The translations under genes were made by a program, and so were the position numbers. The notes beneath the pieces were generated by a model. The model was not told where the DNA came from and made no database searches. It saw only the letters and a program-made list of their open reading frames with translations. Shown here in pieces: positions 50,134 through 58,953 of a DNA stretch of 64,000 nt; positions within the stretch are counted from its first letter, which is position 1, and every line of letters begins with the position of its first letter. Source of the stretch: Microbacterium caowuchunii (lineage in GTDB: Bacteria; Actinomycetota; Actinomycetes; Actinomycetales; Microbacteriaceae); NCBI RefSeq assembly GCF_008727755.1, contig NZ_CP044231.1, positions 1,488,001 through 1,552,000 on the forward strand, in the 5' to 3' direction.

Positions 50134-51311
50134 TGAGCTCGGCTACACAGGCCCCCGCGGAATCCGCGAAGGGCCACACTGACCCTGCCGCGGCGTTCGT
50201 CCCGGTGCAGACCCGTTCCGAGCGCCCGCGCTCGTACGACCCCGCCGATTTCGGCGCCCCGACCGGCCGTGAGGTCAACTGGAAGCACACGCCCCTCGAC
50301 CGGGCGCGTGCCCTCCTGGAGGACGTCGCAGGCGACGAGGGCGCGGTGGGCATCTCCGTGTCCGGCCCGCTCGCAGCAGCCGGCCTGCGGATCGGCGAGG
50401 CGCCCCGCGGTGAGGTGTTCGTCCCCGAGGACGTGACCGCCGCGATCGCGTGGAACCGTTCCGTCGAAGCGCTGTACCTCGCCGTGCCGGCCGGCGCCGA
50501 GTTCGACGAGCCGACCTTCGTCGACCTCCGCGGTGCCGGAGGACGGGCGCATTCGCAGATGGTGATCGAGGCGGGTGCCAACTCGCGCGCCACCGTGATC
50601 CTGCGTCACGCCGGGGCCGCGCAGTTCGCGCAGAACGTCGAGATCATCGTGCGCGACGGTGCGTCGCTCACCGTCATCAGCGCCCAGGAATGGGACGACG
50701 AGGCGGTCCACCTCGCTGCGCACCAGGCGCGCGTGGAGCGCGACGCCACGCTGCGCCACATCGTCATCAGCTTCGGCGGGGGTCTCGTGCGGGTCAACCC
50801 GAGCGTCGAACTCGCCGGCGCGGGTTCGCGCGGTGAGCTCTACGGACTGTCCTTCGCGGATGCGGGCCAGCACCTCGAGAGCCAGGTGTACCTCTTCCAC
50901 AAGGGCGAGCACACGGTCGGGGACGTCCTCTACAAGGGCGCGCTCCAGGGCGACACCGCCCGCTCCGTGTGGATCGGTGACGTGCTCATCGGGCCCGACG
51001 CGGTCGGCACGGACTCGTACGAGGCCAACCGGAACCTCGTCCTCACGGACGGCGCACGCGCCGACTCCATCCCGAACCTCGAGATCGAGACCGGCGACAT
51101 CCGGGGCGCAGGCCACGCGAGCGCCACCGGACGCTTCGACGATGAGCAGCTGTTCTACCTGCAGGCGCGCGGGATCGAGGAGGAGGAAGCACGCCGGATG
51201 GTCGTGCTCGGTTTCCTCATGGAGATCGTCCAGAAGATCGGTTTCCCGGAGCTCGAGGCGTCGCTCGTCGAGCGCATCCACGCCGAGCTGGCGGAGGTGG
51301 CCGCGCGATGA
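50133..51311 (+). CDS. sufD: Fe-S cluster assembly protein SufD
   Basis: A 392-residue SufD, the beta-helix partner of SufB. The C-terminal half shows GKGEHTVGDVLYKGALQG-like and DQLLIGPDAVGTDSYEANRNLVL-like segments, PNLEIETGDIRGAGHASATG and EQLFYLQARGI. It helps iron entry and stabilises the SufBC2D complex. It is coupled to sufB by a 1-nt overlap and to the Rieske gene by a 4-nt ATGA overlap. Confidence 0.95.
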   Translation: MSSATQAPAESAKGHTDPAAAFVPVQTRSERPRSYDPADFGAPTGREVNWKHTPLDRARALLEDVAGDEGAVGISVSGPLAAAGLRIGEAPRGEVFVPEDVTAAIAWNRSVEALYLAVPAGAEFDEPTFVDLRGAGGRAHSQMVIEAGANSRATVILRHAGAAQFAQNVEIIVRDGASLTVISAQEWDDEAVHLAAHQARVERDATLRHIVISFGGGLVRVNPSVELAGAGSRGELYGLSFADAGQHLESQVYLFHKGEHTVGDVLYKGALQGDTARSVWIGDVLIGPDAVGTDSYEANRNLVLTDGARADSIPNLEIETGDIRGAGHASATGRFDDEQLFYLQARGIEEEEARRMVVLGFLMEIVQKIGFPELEASLVERIHAELAEVAAR

Positions 51312-51637
51312 CCGCGACCCGCGTCTGTGCTCTCAGTGAGCTCGAGCAGGACACCGCCCGTCGCGTCGAGGTGGACGGCGTCGCCATCGCCGTCGTGCTC
51401 GACGGAAACGGCGAGGTCCACGCGATCGGCGACGTCTGCACACACGGTGACATCTCCCTCTCCGACGGTTTCGTCGAAGGGGAGACGCTGGAGTGCTGGG
51501 CCCACGGCTCCGCCTTCTCGTTGCGCACCGGGCAGCCCCTGAACCTGCCGGCCTATGAGCCGGTTCCCGTTTTCGAGGTCACGATCGAGGGCGACGATGT
51601 GCTCATCGACCCGTCCGTGACCAAAGCCGTCAATTGA
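51308..51637 (+). CDS. Rieske-type [2Fe-2S] ferredoxin in the suf operon
   Basis: A 109-residue Rieske domain. The ligands are C-x-H in VCTHGDISLSDG and C-x2-H in LECWAHGSAFSL, the standard arrangement. It resembles the ferredoxin subunit of non-haem dioxygenases but stands between sufD and sufC, as in other Actinobacteria. It is likely to be an electron donor for cluster assembly or a cluster client; this is inference from position. The ATG overlaps the sufD stop by 4 nt. Confidence 0.92.
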   Translation: MTATRVCALSELEQDTARRVEVDGVAIAVVLDGNGEVHAIGDVCTHGDISLSDGFVEGETLECWAHGSAFSLRTGQPLNLPAYEPVPVFEVTIEGDDVLIDPSVTKAVN

Positions 51638-51651
51638 AGAAGGAAGTCTCA

Positions 51652-52422
51652 ATGTCTGTTCTCGAGATCCGTGACCTGCACGTGACGGTGGAGACGGATG
51701 AGGGAACCACCCCCATCCTCAACGGCGTGACCCTCACGATCCGTACCGGTGAGACCCACGCCATCATGGGGCCCAACGGCTCCGGCAAGTCGACCCTGGC
51801 CTACACGATCGCCGGCCACCCGAAGTACACCGTCACCCAGGGGTCGATCACCTTCGACGGCGAGGACGTGCTCGCCATGACGGTCGACGAGCGGGCCCGC
51901 GCGGGCCTGTTCCTCGCGATGCAGTACCCGGTCGAGATCCCCGGCGTGACGGTCACCAACTTCCTCCGTACCGCGAAGACCGCGATCGACGGCGAGGCGC
52001 CCCCCATCCGCACGTGGACGAAGGACGTCAAGTCGGCGATGAAGAACCTCCGGATGGACTCCAAGTTCGCCGCGCGCAACGTCAACGAGGGCTTCTCCGG
52101 CGGAGAGAAGAAGCGTCATGAGATCCTCCAGCTCGAGCTGCTGAAGCCCCGCATCGCGGTACTCGACGAGACGGACTCCGGACTCGACGTCGATGCGCTC
52201 AAGATCGTGTCCGAAGGCGTGAACCGCGCCAAGGAGGAGACCGGTCTCGGCGTCCTGCTGATCACGCACTACACGCGCATCCTCAAGTACATCAAGCCGG
52301 ACCACGTGCACGTGCTCGTGAACGGACGGGTCGCGGAGGAAGGCGGGCCCGAGCTCGCCGACCGGCTCGAGAGCGAGGGCTACGATCGTTTCCTCGAGCC
52401 CGTCGCCGACGCGGACGCGTAG
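51652..52422 (+). CDS. sufC: Fe-S assembly ATPase SufC
   Basis: A 256-residue ABC-type ATPase without membrane segments. Walker A is GPNGSGKST, the signature is FSGGEKKRHEI, and Walker B with D-loop is IAVLDETDSGLDVDALK. SufC energises the SufBD scaffold. ATG 51652 follows GAAGGAAG; an in-frame TTG at 51634 is less likely. The TAG stop (52420-52422) begins the next gene's -10 box. Confidence 0.96.
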   Translation: MSVLEIRDLHVTVETDEGTTPILNGVTLTIRTGETHAIMGPNGSGKSTLAYTIAGHPKYTVTQGSITFDGEDVLAMTVDERARAGLFLAMQYPVEIPGVTVTNFLRTAKTAIDGEAPPIRTWTKDVKSAMKNLRMDSKFAARNVNEGFSGGEKKRHEILQLELLKPRIAVLDETDSGLDVDALKIVSEGVNRAKEETGLGVLLITHYTRILKYIKPDHVHVLVNGRVAEEGGPELADRLESEGYDRFLEPVADADA

Positions 52423-52425
52423 ACT
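52420..52425 (+). promoter_or_regulatory. -10 box overlapping the sufC stop codon
   Basis: TAGACT starts with the sufC TAG and ends 6 nt before ATG 52432, allowing a leaderless message for the DUF59 gene in addition to operon read-through. Confidence 0.5.
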
Positions 52426-52431
52426 CGCGTC

Positions 52432-52761
52432 ATGACCGCGACGCTCACACCCGAGAAGTACGACGAGGTCACCGAGGCTCTCAAGGACGTCATGGACCCG
52501 GAGCTCGGGATCAATGTCGTCGACCTGGGACTCATCTACGACCTCGCGTGGGACGACGAGAACGACGCGCTCGTCATCCACATGACCCTCACCTCTGCAG
52601 GCTGCCCGCTGACGGACGTGCTCGAGGAGCAGACCGCACAGGCGCTCGATGCCGTCGTCGACCGCTTCCGGATCAACTGGGTCTGGATGCCGCCGTGGGG
52701 CCCCGAGCGGATCACGGACGACGGGCGCGACATGATGCGCGCACTCGGCTTCGCGATCTAG
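52432..52761 (+). CDS. MIP18/DUF59 metal-sulfur cluster assembly factor (SufT-like)
   Basis: A 109-residue DUF59 protein of the PaaD/SufT type. Conserved features are LKDVMDPELGINVVDLGLIYD and MTLTSAGCPLTDVLEEQ, with the Cys that defines the group. Such proteins help deliver Fe-S clusters to targets. It is the last gene of the suf operon here; a GC-rich hairpin follows. No sufS or sufU lies before or after it. Confidence 0.92.
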   Translation: MTATLTPEKYDEVTEALKDVMDPELGINVVDLGLIYDLAWDDENDALVIHMTLTSAGCPLTDVLEEQTAQALDAVVDRFRINWVWMPPWGPERITDDGRDMMRALGFAI

Positions 52762-52779
52762 ATCTAGACCTTCCGGACC

Positions 52780-52805
52780 GCCGCCGCCCCCTCCCGGGCG
52801 GCGGC
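52780..52805 (+). terminator. Terminator after the suf operon
   Basis: GCCGCCGCCC (52780-52789) pairs with GGGCGGCGGC (52796-52805), followed by GCTCCTGTCTTCC. Confidence 0.75.
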
Positions 52806-52829
52806 GCTCCTGTCTTCCCGGACGGACGC

Positions 52830-52835
52830 TAACCT
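52830..52835 (+). promoter_or_regulatory. -10 box for leaderless MalY-type gene
   Basis: TAACCT ends 6 nt before ATG 52842, no Shine-Dalgarno. It shows that the lyase gene is not simply part of the suf operon. Confidence 0.45.
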
Positions 52836-52841
52836 CGACGG

Positions 52842-54020
52842 ATGACCACCGAACCGCTCCGAGCCCTGCCCCTGGATCAGCTGCGCCAGCGCACGAGTGC
52901 GAAGTGGCGCACGTATCCGGACGACGTCCTCCCGCTCTTCGTCGCGGAGACCGATTTCCCGCTCGCACCGGCGATCATCCGCACGCTCGAACGTGCGGTG
53001 GCGCTCGGGGACACCGGGTACACCTCCGGGGACTCCGGCGTGCGCGAGGCCTACGCCGCGTTCGCCGAACGGCGGTTCGGCTGGTCCCCGGACCCGGCAC
53101 GGATGCGGACGACGGCGGACGTGTCCATGGGGAACGTCGAGATCCTCCGCCGGGTGGTCTCGCCCGGCGACCGCGTCGTGGTCACGCCGCCGGTCTATCC
53201 GCCGTTCTACGACTGTGTGGCGGAGGCCGGCGCGGAGGTCGAGCGGGTCCCGCTGCGCGAACGTGGGGACGGCTGGGAGCTGGACCTCCTCGGCATCGAG
53301 GCGGCGTTCGCCGGGGGAGCGCGCGCCATCCTGCTGTGCAATCCGCACAATCCCACGGGCACCGCGCACTCCCGCGAGAGCCTCGCGGCCCTGGCCGACA
53401 TCGCGGCCGGGTTCGGCGCGACCGTCGTCAGCGATGAGATCCACGCCCCGCTCGCCAGGAAGGACGCCGGGTTCACGCCGTTCCTGGCGGCCTCCGACGT
53501 GGCCGCCCGGGTGGGTTTCACGGTGACATCGGCGAGCAAGGCCTTCAACCTCGCCGGTCTGAAGTGCGCCGTGATGGTTGCGGCCGACGGCCCGACCTCG
53601 GACCTGCTCCGGGGGATGCCGGAGGAGGTCGAATGGCGGACCGGGAGCTTCGGCGCGATGGCCGCGGTGGCGGCGTTCGCCCCGGAGAGTGACGCGTGGC
53701 TGGACAGCCTGATCGCGGCGATCGATGAGAACGCGCGTCTGCTCGCGGACCTCCTCGCCCGGCACGTCCCAGGCGCCCGGTACCGCATCCCGCCGGTCGG
53801 ATACCTGGCGTGGGTGGATCTGTCCGCGCTCGGATGGGGCCCCAACCCGTCGGCGCGTATCCTCCGGGACGCACGCGTCGCGCTCCATTACGGTCCGGCA
53901 TTCGGTGAGGGGGGTGCCGGACACGTCCGCTTCAACCTCGCCTGTTCGCCGGAGGTCCTGACCGAAGCCGTGGAACGGATCGGTGCTCTGGTGACCGGTG
54001 GCGAGGAAGAACGGGTTTGA
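52842..54020 (+). CDS. MalY/PatB-type PLP aminotransferase / cystathionine beta-lyase
   Basis: A 392-residue fold-type I PLP enzyme of the MalY/PatB group. The N-terminal SAKWRTYPDDVLPLFVAETDF, the ASNPHNPTGT-like LLCNPHNPTGTAHS, SDEIHAPL and the PLP lysine in SASKAFNLAGLKCAV are typical. These enzymes are C-S lyases (cystathionine, cysteine conjugates) and some act as regulators. It follows the suf operon after its terminator and has its own promoter, so it is unlikely to be the missing SufS desulfurase, although both use PLP and sulfur amino acids. Confidence 0.9.
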   Translation: MTTEPLRALPLDQLRQRTSAKWRTYPDDVLPLFVAETDFPLAPAIIRTLERAVALGDTGYTSGDSGVREAYAAFAERRFGWSPDPARMRTTADVSMGNVEILRRVVSPGDRVVVTPPVYPPFYDCVAEAGAEVERVPLRERGDGWELDLLGIEAAFAGGARAILLCNPHNPTGTAHSRESLAALADIAAGFGATVVSDEIHAPLARKDAGFTPFLAASDVAARVGFTVTSASKAFNLAGLKCAVMVAADGPTSDLLRGMPEEVEWRTGSFGAMAAVAAFAPESDAWLDSLIAAIDENARLLADLLARHVPGARYRIPPVGYLAWVDLSALGWGPNPSARILRDARVALHYGPAFGEGGAGHVRFNLACSPEVLTEAVERIGALVTGGEEERV

Positions 54021-54028
54021 GCGGATAG

Positions 54029-54047
54029 GCAGGCAAGGCTAACCTTA
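54029..54047 (+). promoter_or_regulatory. DtxR/IdeR-type iron box
   Basis: GCAGGCAAGGCTAACCTTA matches the 19-bp DtxR/IdeR consensus at 14 positions, including the whole core AGGCTAACCT. It covers the -10 box (TAACCT, 54040-54045) and lies 4 nt before the GTG start, the classical position for Fe2+-dependent repression. Confidence 0.82.
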
Positions 54048-54051
54048 TCGG

Positions 54052-54993
54052 GTGCCCCCCGCGATCACCGCCGTCCGACCTGCCTACCGCCCCTACGCCG
54101 CCCGCGTCGAGGAGGTCCGGACGCTGTCGCCGAGCTTCGTTCGGGTGACCTTCTCCGGCCCGGAGTTCGCGGACTTCGGTCGCTCGGGACTGGATCAGCG
54201 CATCAAGGTCGTCATCCCGTTCGCGGACGGCACCATCGCGGACCTCGGCCAGAACGATCCCGTCGCGATCGCCGAGGGCAGCTGGTACACGCGGTGGCGG
54301 GACCTGCCCGCGGCCCGGCGCAATCCGTTCCGGACGTACACCGTGCGGCGGTTCGACCCCGCCCGGCAGCGGCTGGACGTCGACTTCGTGCTGCACCACG
54401 ATCCCGGCCCCGCCGGCGCGTGGGCAGCCTCGGCCACCCCGGGCGACGAGCTCCTCATCATCGGCCCGGACGAGAACAGCCCCCACTCGCACACGGGACT
54501 GGACTGGCATCCGGGTACGGCGCGCCGGCTCCTCCTCGCCGGCGACGAGACGGCGGCGCCGGCCATCTGCTCGATCCTGGAGTCGTTGGACGCTTCCGCC
54601 GACGTCGACGCATTCGTCGAAGTGCCCACCGCGGCGGATGTCCTGACGCTCGACACGCGGCCGGGAGTCCGCCTCACGTGGGTCCCGCGTGAGGGAGCGC
54701 CGCACGGACACCGGCTCATCGAGTCCCTGCAGACCTGGTGCGCCGCATCCGCCGACGTGCTGGCCGCGGCCGCGGCGCCCCGCCCTCAGGAGCTCGCCGA
54801 CATCGACGTCGACCGGGATCTGCTGTGGGACAGCCCCGAAGAAGGGGAGGGGGAGTTCTACGCGTGGATGGCGGGGGAGTCCGCGACCGTCAAGCTCCTG
54901 CGCCGGATGCTGGTCAGCACGCACGGCGTCGACCGCAAGCGGGTCGCCTTCATGGGCTACTGGCGGCTCGGCCAGTCCGAACGGCAGGAATGA
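54052..54993 (+). CDS. Siderophore-interacting protein (FAD-dependent ferric reductase)
   Basis: A 313-residue SIP-family flavoreductase. The FAD-binding beta-barrel starts RPAYRPYAARVEEV and contains NPFRTYTVRRFD (flavin-binding R-x-Y-T). The C-terminal NAD(P)H domain has LLAGDETAAPAICSILE and ends with VAFMGYWRLGQSE, the SIP hallmark. It reduces ferric siderophores in the cytoplasm to release iron. GTG 54052 would be leaderless from the DtxR-controlled promoter. The stop overlaps the first permease start by 4 nt (ATGA). Confidence 0.93.
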   Translation: MPPAITAVRPAYRPYAARVEEVRTLSPSFVRVTFSGPEFADFGRSGLDQRIKVVIPFADGTIADLGQNDPVAIAEGSWYTRWRDLPAARRNPFRTYTVRRFDPARQRLDVDFVLHHDPGPAGAWAASATPGDELLIIGPDENSPHSHTGLDWHPGTARRLLLAGDETAAPAICSILESLDASADVDAFVEVPTAADVLTLDTRPGVRLTWVPREGAPHGHRLIESLQTWCAASADVLAAAAAPRPQELADIDVDRDLLWDSPEEGEGEFYAWMAGESATVKLLRRMLVSTHGVDRKRVAFMGYWRLGQSERQE

Positions 54994-55994
54994 CTCCGCG
55001 GATGCGGCGGGCGGCCCTGCTCGCCGGCGGCTCGGTACTCCTCGTCGTCGCCGTCCTCGGGAGCCTGCTCGTGGGGGCGCGGGAGATCCCACCCGGCGTG
55101 GTGCTGGATGCCCTCCTGCATCCCGTGGCCGATGACCCCGACCACATCGTCGTGCTCACCCAGCGTGTGCCCCGCACCGTGATCGGCGCCCTCGCGGGCG
55201 CGGCGCTTGCGGTCGCGGGCGGGCTGATGCAGGGGATCACCCGCAACCCGCTGGCCGACCCCGGCCTGCTCGGCGTCAACGCGGGCGCGTCCGTCGCGGT
55301 CCTCGCCGCCATCACCTTCGCGGGGATCACGCAGCCGGGCGGTTTCGTCTGGTTCGCGTTCCTCGGCGCGGCGGTCGCGGCGTTCGGCGTGTACGTGATC
55401 GGGGGAACAGGCCGGGACGGCGCGGACCCGGCGAAGCTGGCACTGACGGGGGCGGCGATCACGGCGGGTCTCACCTCCGTCTCGATGCTGATCCTCACCA
55501 CGGATACGACCGCCCTGAACGTGTATCGGTTCTGGTCCGTCGGTTCCCTCACCGGTCGGGGCATGGACGTCGCCCAGTTGCTGGCCGTCCCCATCCTGGT
55601 CGGGATCCTCGTCGCTTTCCTGTGCGCATCCAGTCTCGACCTGCTCGCGCTCGGCGACGCCACCGCACGTGGGCTCGGCCACAGCACCACGCGCACCCGG
55701 ATGCTGGCCATCAGCGTCGTCGTGCTGCTCTGCGGTGCCGCGACCGCCATCGCCGGACCGCTCGTGTTCGTGGGCCTCGTCGTGCCGCACCTGACTCGGG
55801 CCGTGGTCGGTACCGACTACCGGTGGATCATCGCCACCGCGATCCCGCTGGGCGCGACACTGCTCCTGGTCGCGGATGTGATCGGACGCACCATCGTCGC
55901 CCCGGCCGAGTTGGAGGCGGGGCTCGTCGTCGCGTTCCTGGGCGCACCCGTGCTCATGACGCTGGTGCTGCGCCGCCGGATGGTGACGCTGTGA
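54990..55994 (+). CDS. FecCD-family iron-siderophore ABC permease 1
   Basis: A 334-residue integral membrane permease of the FecCD/BtuC type with about ten helices. Family segments are RVPRTVIGALAGAALAVAGGLMQGITRNPLADPGLLGVNAGAS (read as overlapping motifs), FRFWSVGSLTGR and GPLVFVGLVVPHLTRAVVGTD-like ends. It forms the channel with permease 2. ATG 54990 overlaps the SIP stop. The 3' end overlaps permease 2 by 4 nt (GTGA). Confidence 0.93.
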   Translation: MTPRMRRAALLAGGSVLLVVAVLGSLLVGAREIPPGVVLDALLHPVADDPDHIVVLTQRVPRTVIGALAGAALAVAGGLMQGITRNPLADPGLLGVNAGASVAVLAAITFAGITQPGGFVWFAFLGAAVAAFGVYVIGGTGRDGADPAKLALTGAAITAGLTSVSMLILTTDTTALNVYRFWSVGSLTGRGMDVAQLLAVPILVGILVAFLCASSLDLLALGDATARGLGHSTTRTRMLAISVVVLLCGAATAIAGPLVFVGLVVPHLTRAVVGTDYRWIIATAIPLGATLLLVADVIGRTIVAPAELEAGLVVAFLGAPVLMTLVLRRRMVTL

Positions 55995-57007
55995 GCGGCA
56001 TCGCCGCGGTGCGCGCGCGCGGGCGGCGCCGCACGCTGCGCATCACGGGCGTCGTCGCGGGGGTCGCCCTGCTCGTCGCCGTGGCCGCCCTGATGGTAGG
56101 GGACTACGCCCTGACCCCCGGTGGGGTGGCCAGGGCGCTGCTCGGCGCGGGGACGCCGATCGAGCAGTACGTGGTGACCCAGGTCCGCCTGCCCCGGCTC
56201 ACGATGGCGCTCGTGTGCGGCGCCATGCTCGGCCTCGCGGGTGCCCTCCTGCAGACCCTGCTTCGTAATCCTCTGGCGAGCCCCGATCTGCTCGGGATCA
56301 GCGGCGGGGCGAGCGTGGCCGCGGTGTTCGCGACCCTCGTGCTCGGCCTGCCTGCGTGGGGCGTCACCGGCTTCGCCTTCCTCGGCGGACTCGTCGTGGC
56401 CGCGATCCTGCTCGGCGCCGCACGACGCCTCGCGGACGGCGGCTACCGGATCGTCCTGGCCGGTGTCGGGATCTCGTTCCTCTGCGCCGCGGTCATCGGC
56501 TACCTGATCAAGCGCGCGCAGGTGAACGATGCGCAGTCGGCGTTCGTCTGGATCACCGGCAGCTTCGGGGCGACGCTGTGGCGGGACGTGTTCATCCTGG
56601 CCGTGGTGCTGGCGCTGTGCGTACCCGCGGCCGTCGCGGCCGGGCGGGTGCTCCCCGTCATCGAACTCGGCGACCCCTCGGCCATGGGCCTCGGACTACG
56701 CCCGGCGCTCGTGCGGACCGGTGTCGTCGCGATCGCCGTCCTCCTCGCCGCCGCCAGCACGGCCTTCATCGGGCCGGTCGCGTTCATCGCGCTCGGCGCG
56801 CCCGCCATGGCCCGGAGCCTCGTCGGGCGCGGCTCCCCGGCGCTCGGGACCAGCGCCGTCCTGGGCGCCGCCATCCTCGTCGCGGCGGACCTGATCGCCC
56901 AGCACGCGCTGCCCGGGGTGTCCGTGCCCGTGGGCGTCGTGACCGGGGCGATCGGCGCCCCCTATCTGCTGTGGCTGCTGGCCACCTCGAAAGGAACACG
57001 CGTATGA
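55991..57007 (+). CDS. FecCD-family iron-siderophore ABC permease 2
   Basis: A 338-residue FecCD permease paralogue. It shows QVRLPRLTMALVCGAMLGLA, LLQTLLRNPLASPDLLGI, FVWITGSFGATLW and GPVAFIALGAPAMARSL. The longer reading frame opening at 55622 is not conserved before GTG 55991, which overlaps the preceding stop. It overlaps the ATPase gene by 4 nt (ATGA). Confidence 0.93.
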   Translation: MSGIAAVRARGRRRTLRITGVVAGVALLVAVAALMVGDYALTPGGVARALLGAGTPIEQYVVTQVRLPRLTMALVCGAMLGLAGALLQTLLRNPLASPDLLGISGGASVAAVFATLVLGLPAWGVTGFAFLGGLVVAAILLGAARRLADGGYRIVLAGVGISFLCAAVIGYLIKRAQVNDAQSAFVWITGSFGATLWRDVFILAVVLALCVPAAVAAGRVLPVIELGDPSAMGLGLRPALVRTGVVAIAVLLAAASTAFIGPVAFIALGAPAMARSLVGRGSPALGTSAVLGAAILVAADLIAQHALPGVSVPVGVVTGAIGAPYLLWLLATSKGTRV

Positions 57008-57831
57008 CCAGCGAGCATGCGGACCTCCCCGTGTTGCGGGCGCGGGGTCTGGCCGCCGGGTACCCCGATCGCCGGGTGATCGAGCAGCTGGACCTCGATG
57101 TGGCACCCGGCCGGGTGACCATCATCATCGGCGCGAACGCGAGCGGTAAGTCGACCCTGCTGAGCACGCTCGCCCGATTGCTGCCGCCCCTCGGCGGTGC
57201 CGTCACCATCGACGAGGTCGACATCCGCACGGTCCCGCGCCGCGCGCTCGCCCGCCGGCTCGGCATCCTGCCGCAACAGCCGACCGCGCCGGACGGGCTG
57301 CGCGTGGGCGACCTCGTCTCGCGCGGCCGGTATCCGCACCGAGGGTTGCTCGGGCGCTGGACCGACGCCGACCAGGAAGCGGTGGATGCCGCGATGCTCG
57401 CGACCGGGCTCACCGATCTGGCCGACCGGGCCGTGGGCGAACTGTCCGGCGGGCAGAGGCAGCGTGCCTGGGTGGCGATGGCGCTCGCGCAGGACCCACG
57501 CATCCTGCTCCTGGACGAGCCGACCACCTTCCTCGACCTCAGCCATCAGCTCGAGGTCCTGGACCTCGTGCGCCGGCTCAACCGGGTCCGCGGCACAACG
57601 GTCGTCGCCGTCCTGCACGACCTCAACCTCGCAGCGCGGTACGCCGACGACCTCGTGGTGATGGCCGAAGGGGGGATCCTCGCCCAGGGGCGGCCCGCCG
57701 ACGTCCTGACCGCCGAGGTGCTCCGGGTGGCGTTCGGCCTCGAAGCGCTCGTGATGCCGGATCCCCTCACCGGAACCCCCCTCGTCATCCCGATCCCCGA
57801 CGGCGCCCATGCCGCCGGCGATCCGGCCTGA
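57004..57831 (+). CDS. Iron-siderophore ABC transporter ATPase
   Basis: A 275-residue FepC/FhuC-type ATPase. Walker A is GANASGKST, the signature is LSGGQRQRAW, Walker B LLLDEPTTFLD, and the switch histidine is in VLHDLNLAARY. It couples ATP to siderophore import through the two FecCD permeases. ATG 57004 overlaps the permease 2 stop (ATGA). The lipoprotein gene follows after 29 nt with its own ribosome site. Confidence 0.94.
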   Translation: MTSEHADLPVLRARGLAAGYPDRRVIEQLDLDVAPGRVTIIIGANASGKSTLLSTLARLLPPLGGAVTIDEVDIRTVPRRALARRLGILPQQPTAPDGLRVGDLVSRGRYPHRGLLGRWTDADQEAVDAAMLATGLTDLADRAVGELSGGQRQRAWVAMALAQDPRILLLDEPTTFLDLSHQLEVLDLVRRLNRVRGTTVVAVLHDLNLAARYADDLVVMAEGGILAQGRPADVLTAEVLRVAFGLEALVMPDPLTGTPLVIPIPDGAHAAGDPA

Positions 57832-57860
57832 CCCACACGACCCCATCGAAAGGAATGCTC

Positions 57861-58889
57861 ATGTCCCTGACCCGCATCCGCGCCGGCTTCGCGGCGACCG
57901 TGGCAGCCGCCGCCGTCCTCGCCCTCGCCGGCTGCTCCGGCGGCGCCTCGAGCCCGGCCGCAACTTCGCCGGGGGAGGCCGGCGCCGACGGCTTCCCGGT
58001 CACGATCGCGCACGCCTTCGGCGAGACCGTCATCGAGTCGAAACCCGAGCGCATCGTGACGTGGGGCTGGGGCGCGGCGGACGCCGTACTGGCACTCGGC
58101 GAGGTGCCGGTCGCGATCCCGGCGCAGCCGTACGGCGGCGACGAGGACGGGGTGCTGCCCTGGATCGCGGACGAGCTCGAGTCCTTGGACGCGCAGACCC
58201 CCATCGTGCTCGATTCGTCGACGAACGAGGTCCCGATCGAAGCGGTCGCCGCCGCCGACCCTGACCTGTTCCTCGCCCCTTACTCCGGCCTCACCGAGGA
58301 CGAGTACCAGCAGCTGACGGGTCTGGGGATCCCGGTGGTGGCCTATCCCGAGACCGCGTGGTCGACGCCCTGGCGCGACGTGATCACGATCACCGGCCAG
58401 GCGCTGGGCGCGGAGGCGGCCGCGGACGAGGTCATCGCCGGCATCGAGGAGGACATCGCCGCGAAGGCGGCGGAGAACCCGGCGTTCGCGGAGAACACCG
58501 TCGCCCAGGTGTGGGACACGGCCGGAACCTTCTACGTGTACCTGCCGGCCGACCCGCGGGTCGAGTTCATCGAGGACCTCGGGTTCACGACGGCTCCGAG
58601 CGTCTCCGAGCTCGACACGGGTGAGGCCACGTTCTACTACACGCTCGGGTACGAGAACCTCGATCGGCTCACGAGCGACGTGCTGATCGCCTACGCGGAC
58701 AGCCAGGAGCAGATGGACGCCTTCCTGGCCTCCGACCAGGCCGCGCTGCTTCCGCAGGTCGCCGCCGGGAAGGTCGTGCAGATCGTGGGCGAGGCGGAGG
58801 TCGCCTCGATGTCGCCCCCCACCGCGCTCTCCGTCGCCTGGGGTCTCGACGCCTACGTCGACGCCCTCGCGCAGGTCGTCGGCGACTGA
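57861..58889 (+). CDS. Iron-siderophore substrate-binding lipoprotein
   Basis: A 342-residue binding protein. A lipoprotein signal peptide ends in LALAGC with the modified Cys25. The mature part has the two-lobe periplasmic-binding fold with a long central helix typical of the FepB/FecB class: RIVTWGWGAADAVLALGEVPVAIP, PDLFLAPYSGLTEDEYQQL, VQIVGEAEVASMSPPTA. It captures a ferric siderophore outside the cell. GAAAGGA 6 nt upstream favours ATG 57861 over ATG 57855. It is the last gene of the DtxR-box operon. Confidence 0.92.
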   Translation: MSLTRIRAGFAATVAAAAVLALAGCSGGASSPAATSPGEAGADGFPVTIAHAFGETVIESKPERIVTWGWGAADAVLALGEVPVAIPAQPYGGDEDGVLPWIADELESLDAQTPIVLDSSTNEVPIEAVAAADPDLFLAPYSGLTEDEYQQLTGLGIPVVAYPETAWSTPWRDVITITGQALGAEAAADEVIAGIEEDIAAKAAENPAFAENTVAQVWDTAGTFYVYLPADPRVEFIEDLGFTTAPSVSELDTGEATFYYTLGYENLDRLTSDVLIAYADSQEQMDAFLASDQAALLPQVAAGKVVQIVGEAEVASMSPPTALSVAWGLDAYVDALAQVVGD

Positions 58890-58901
58890 GCGGTCCCGTT
58901 C

Positions 58902-58940
58902 ACGACGAAGCCCCGACCGGTGAGGTCGGGGCTTCGTCGT
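58902..58940. terminator. Bidirectional terminator between siderophore operon and bioY
   Basis: Perfect 17-bp stem ACGACGAAGCCCCGACC (58902-58918) with complement 58924-58940, loop GGTGA. Confidence 0.9.
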
Positions 58941-58953
58941 CAGCGGGGGGTGA

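Noticed and set aside
52842..54020. The PLP enzyme after the suf operon as the missing SufS
   Set aside because: Motifs are those of MalY/PatB C-S lyases (fold-type I aminotransferase subgroup), a terminator separates it from suf, and it has its own promoter.
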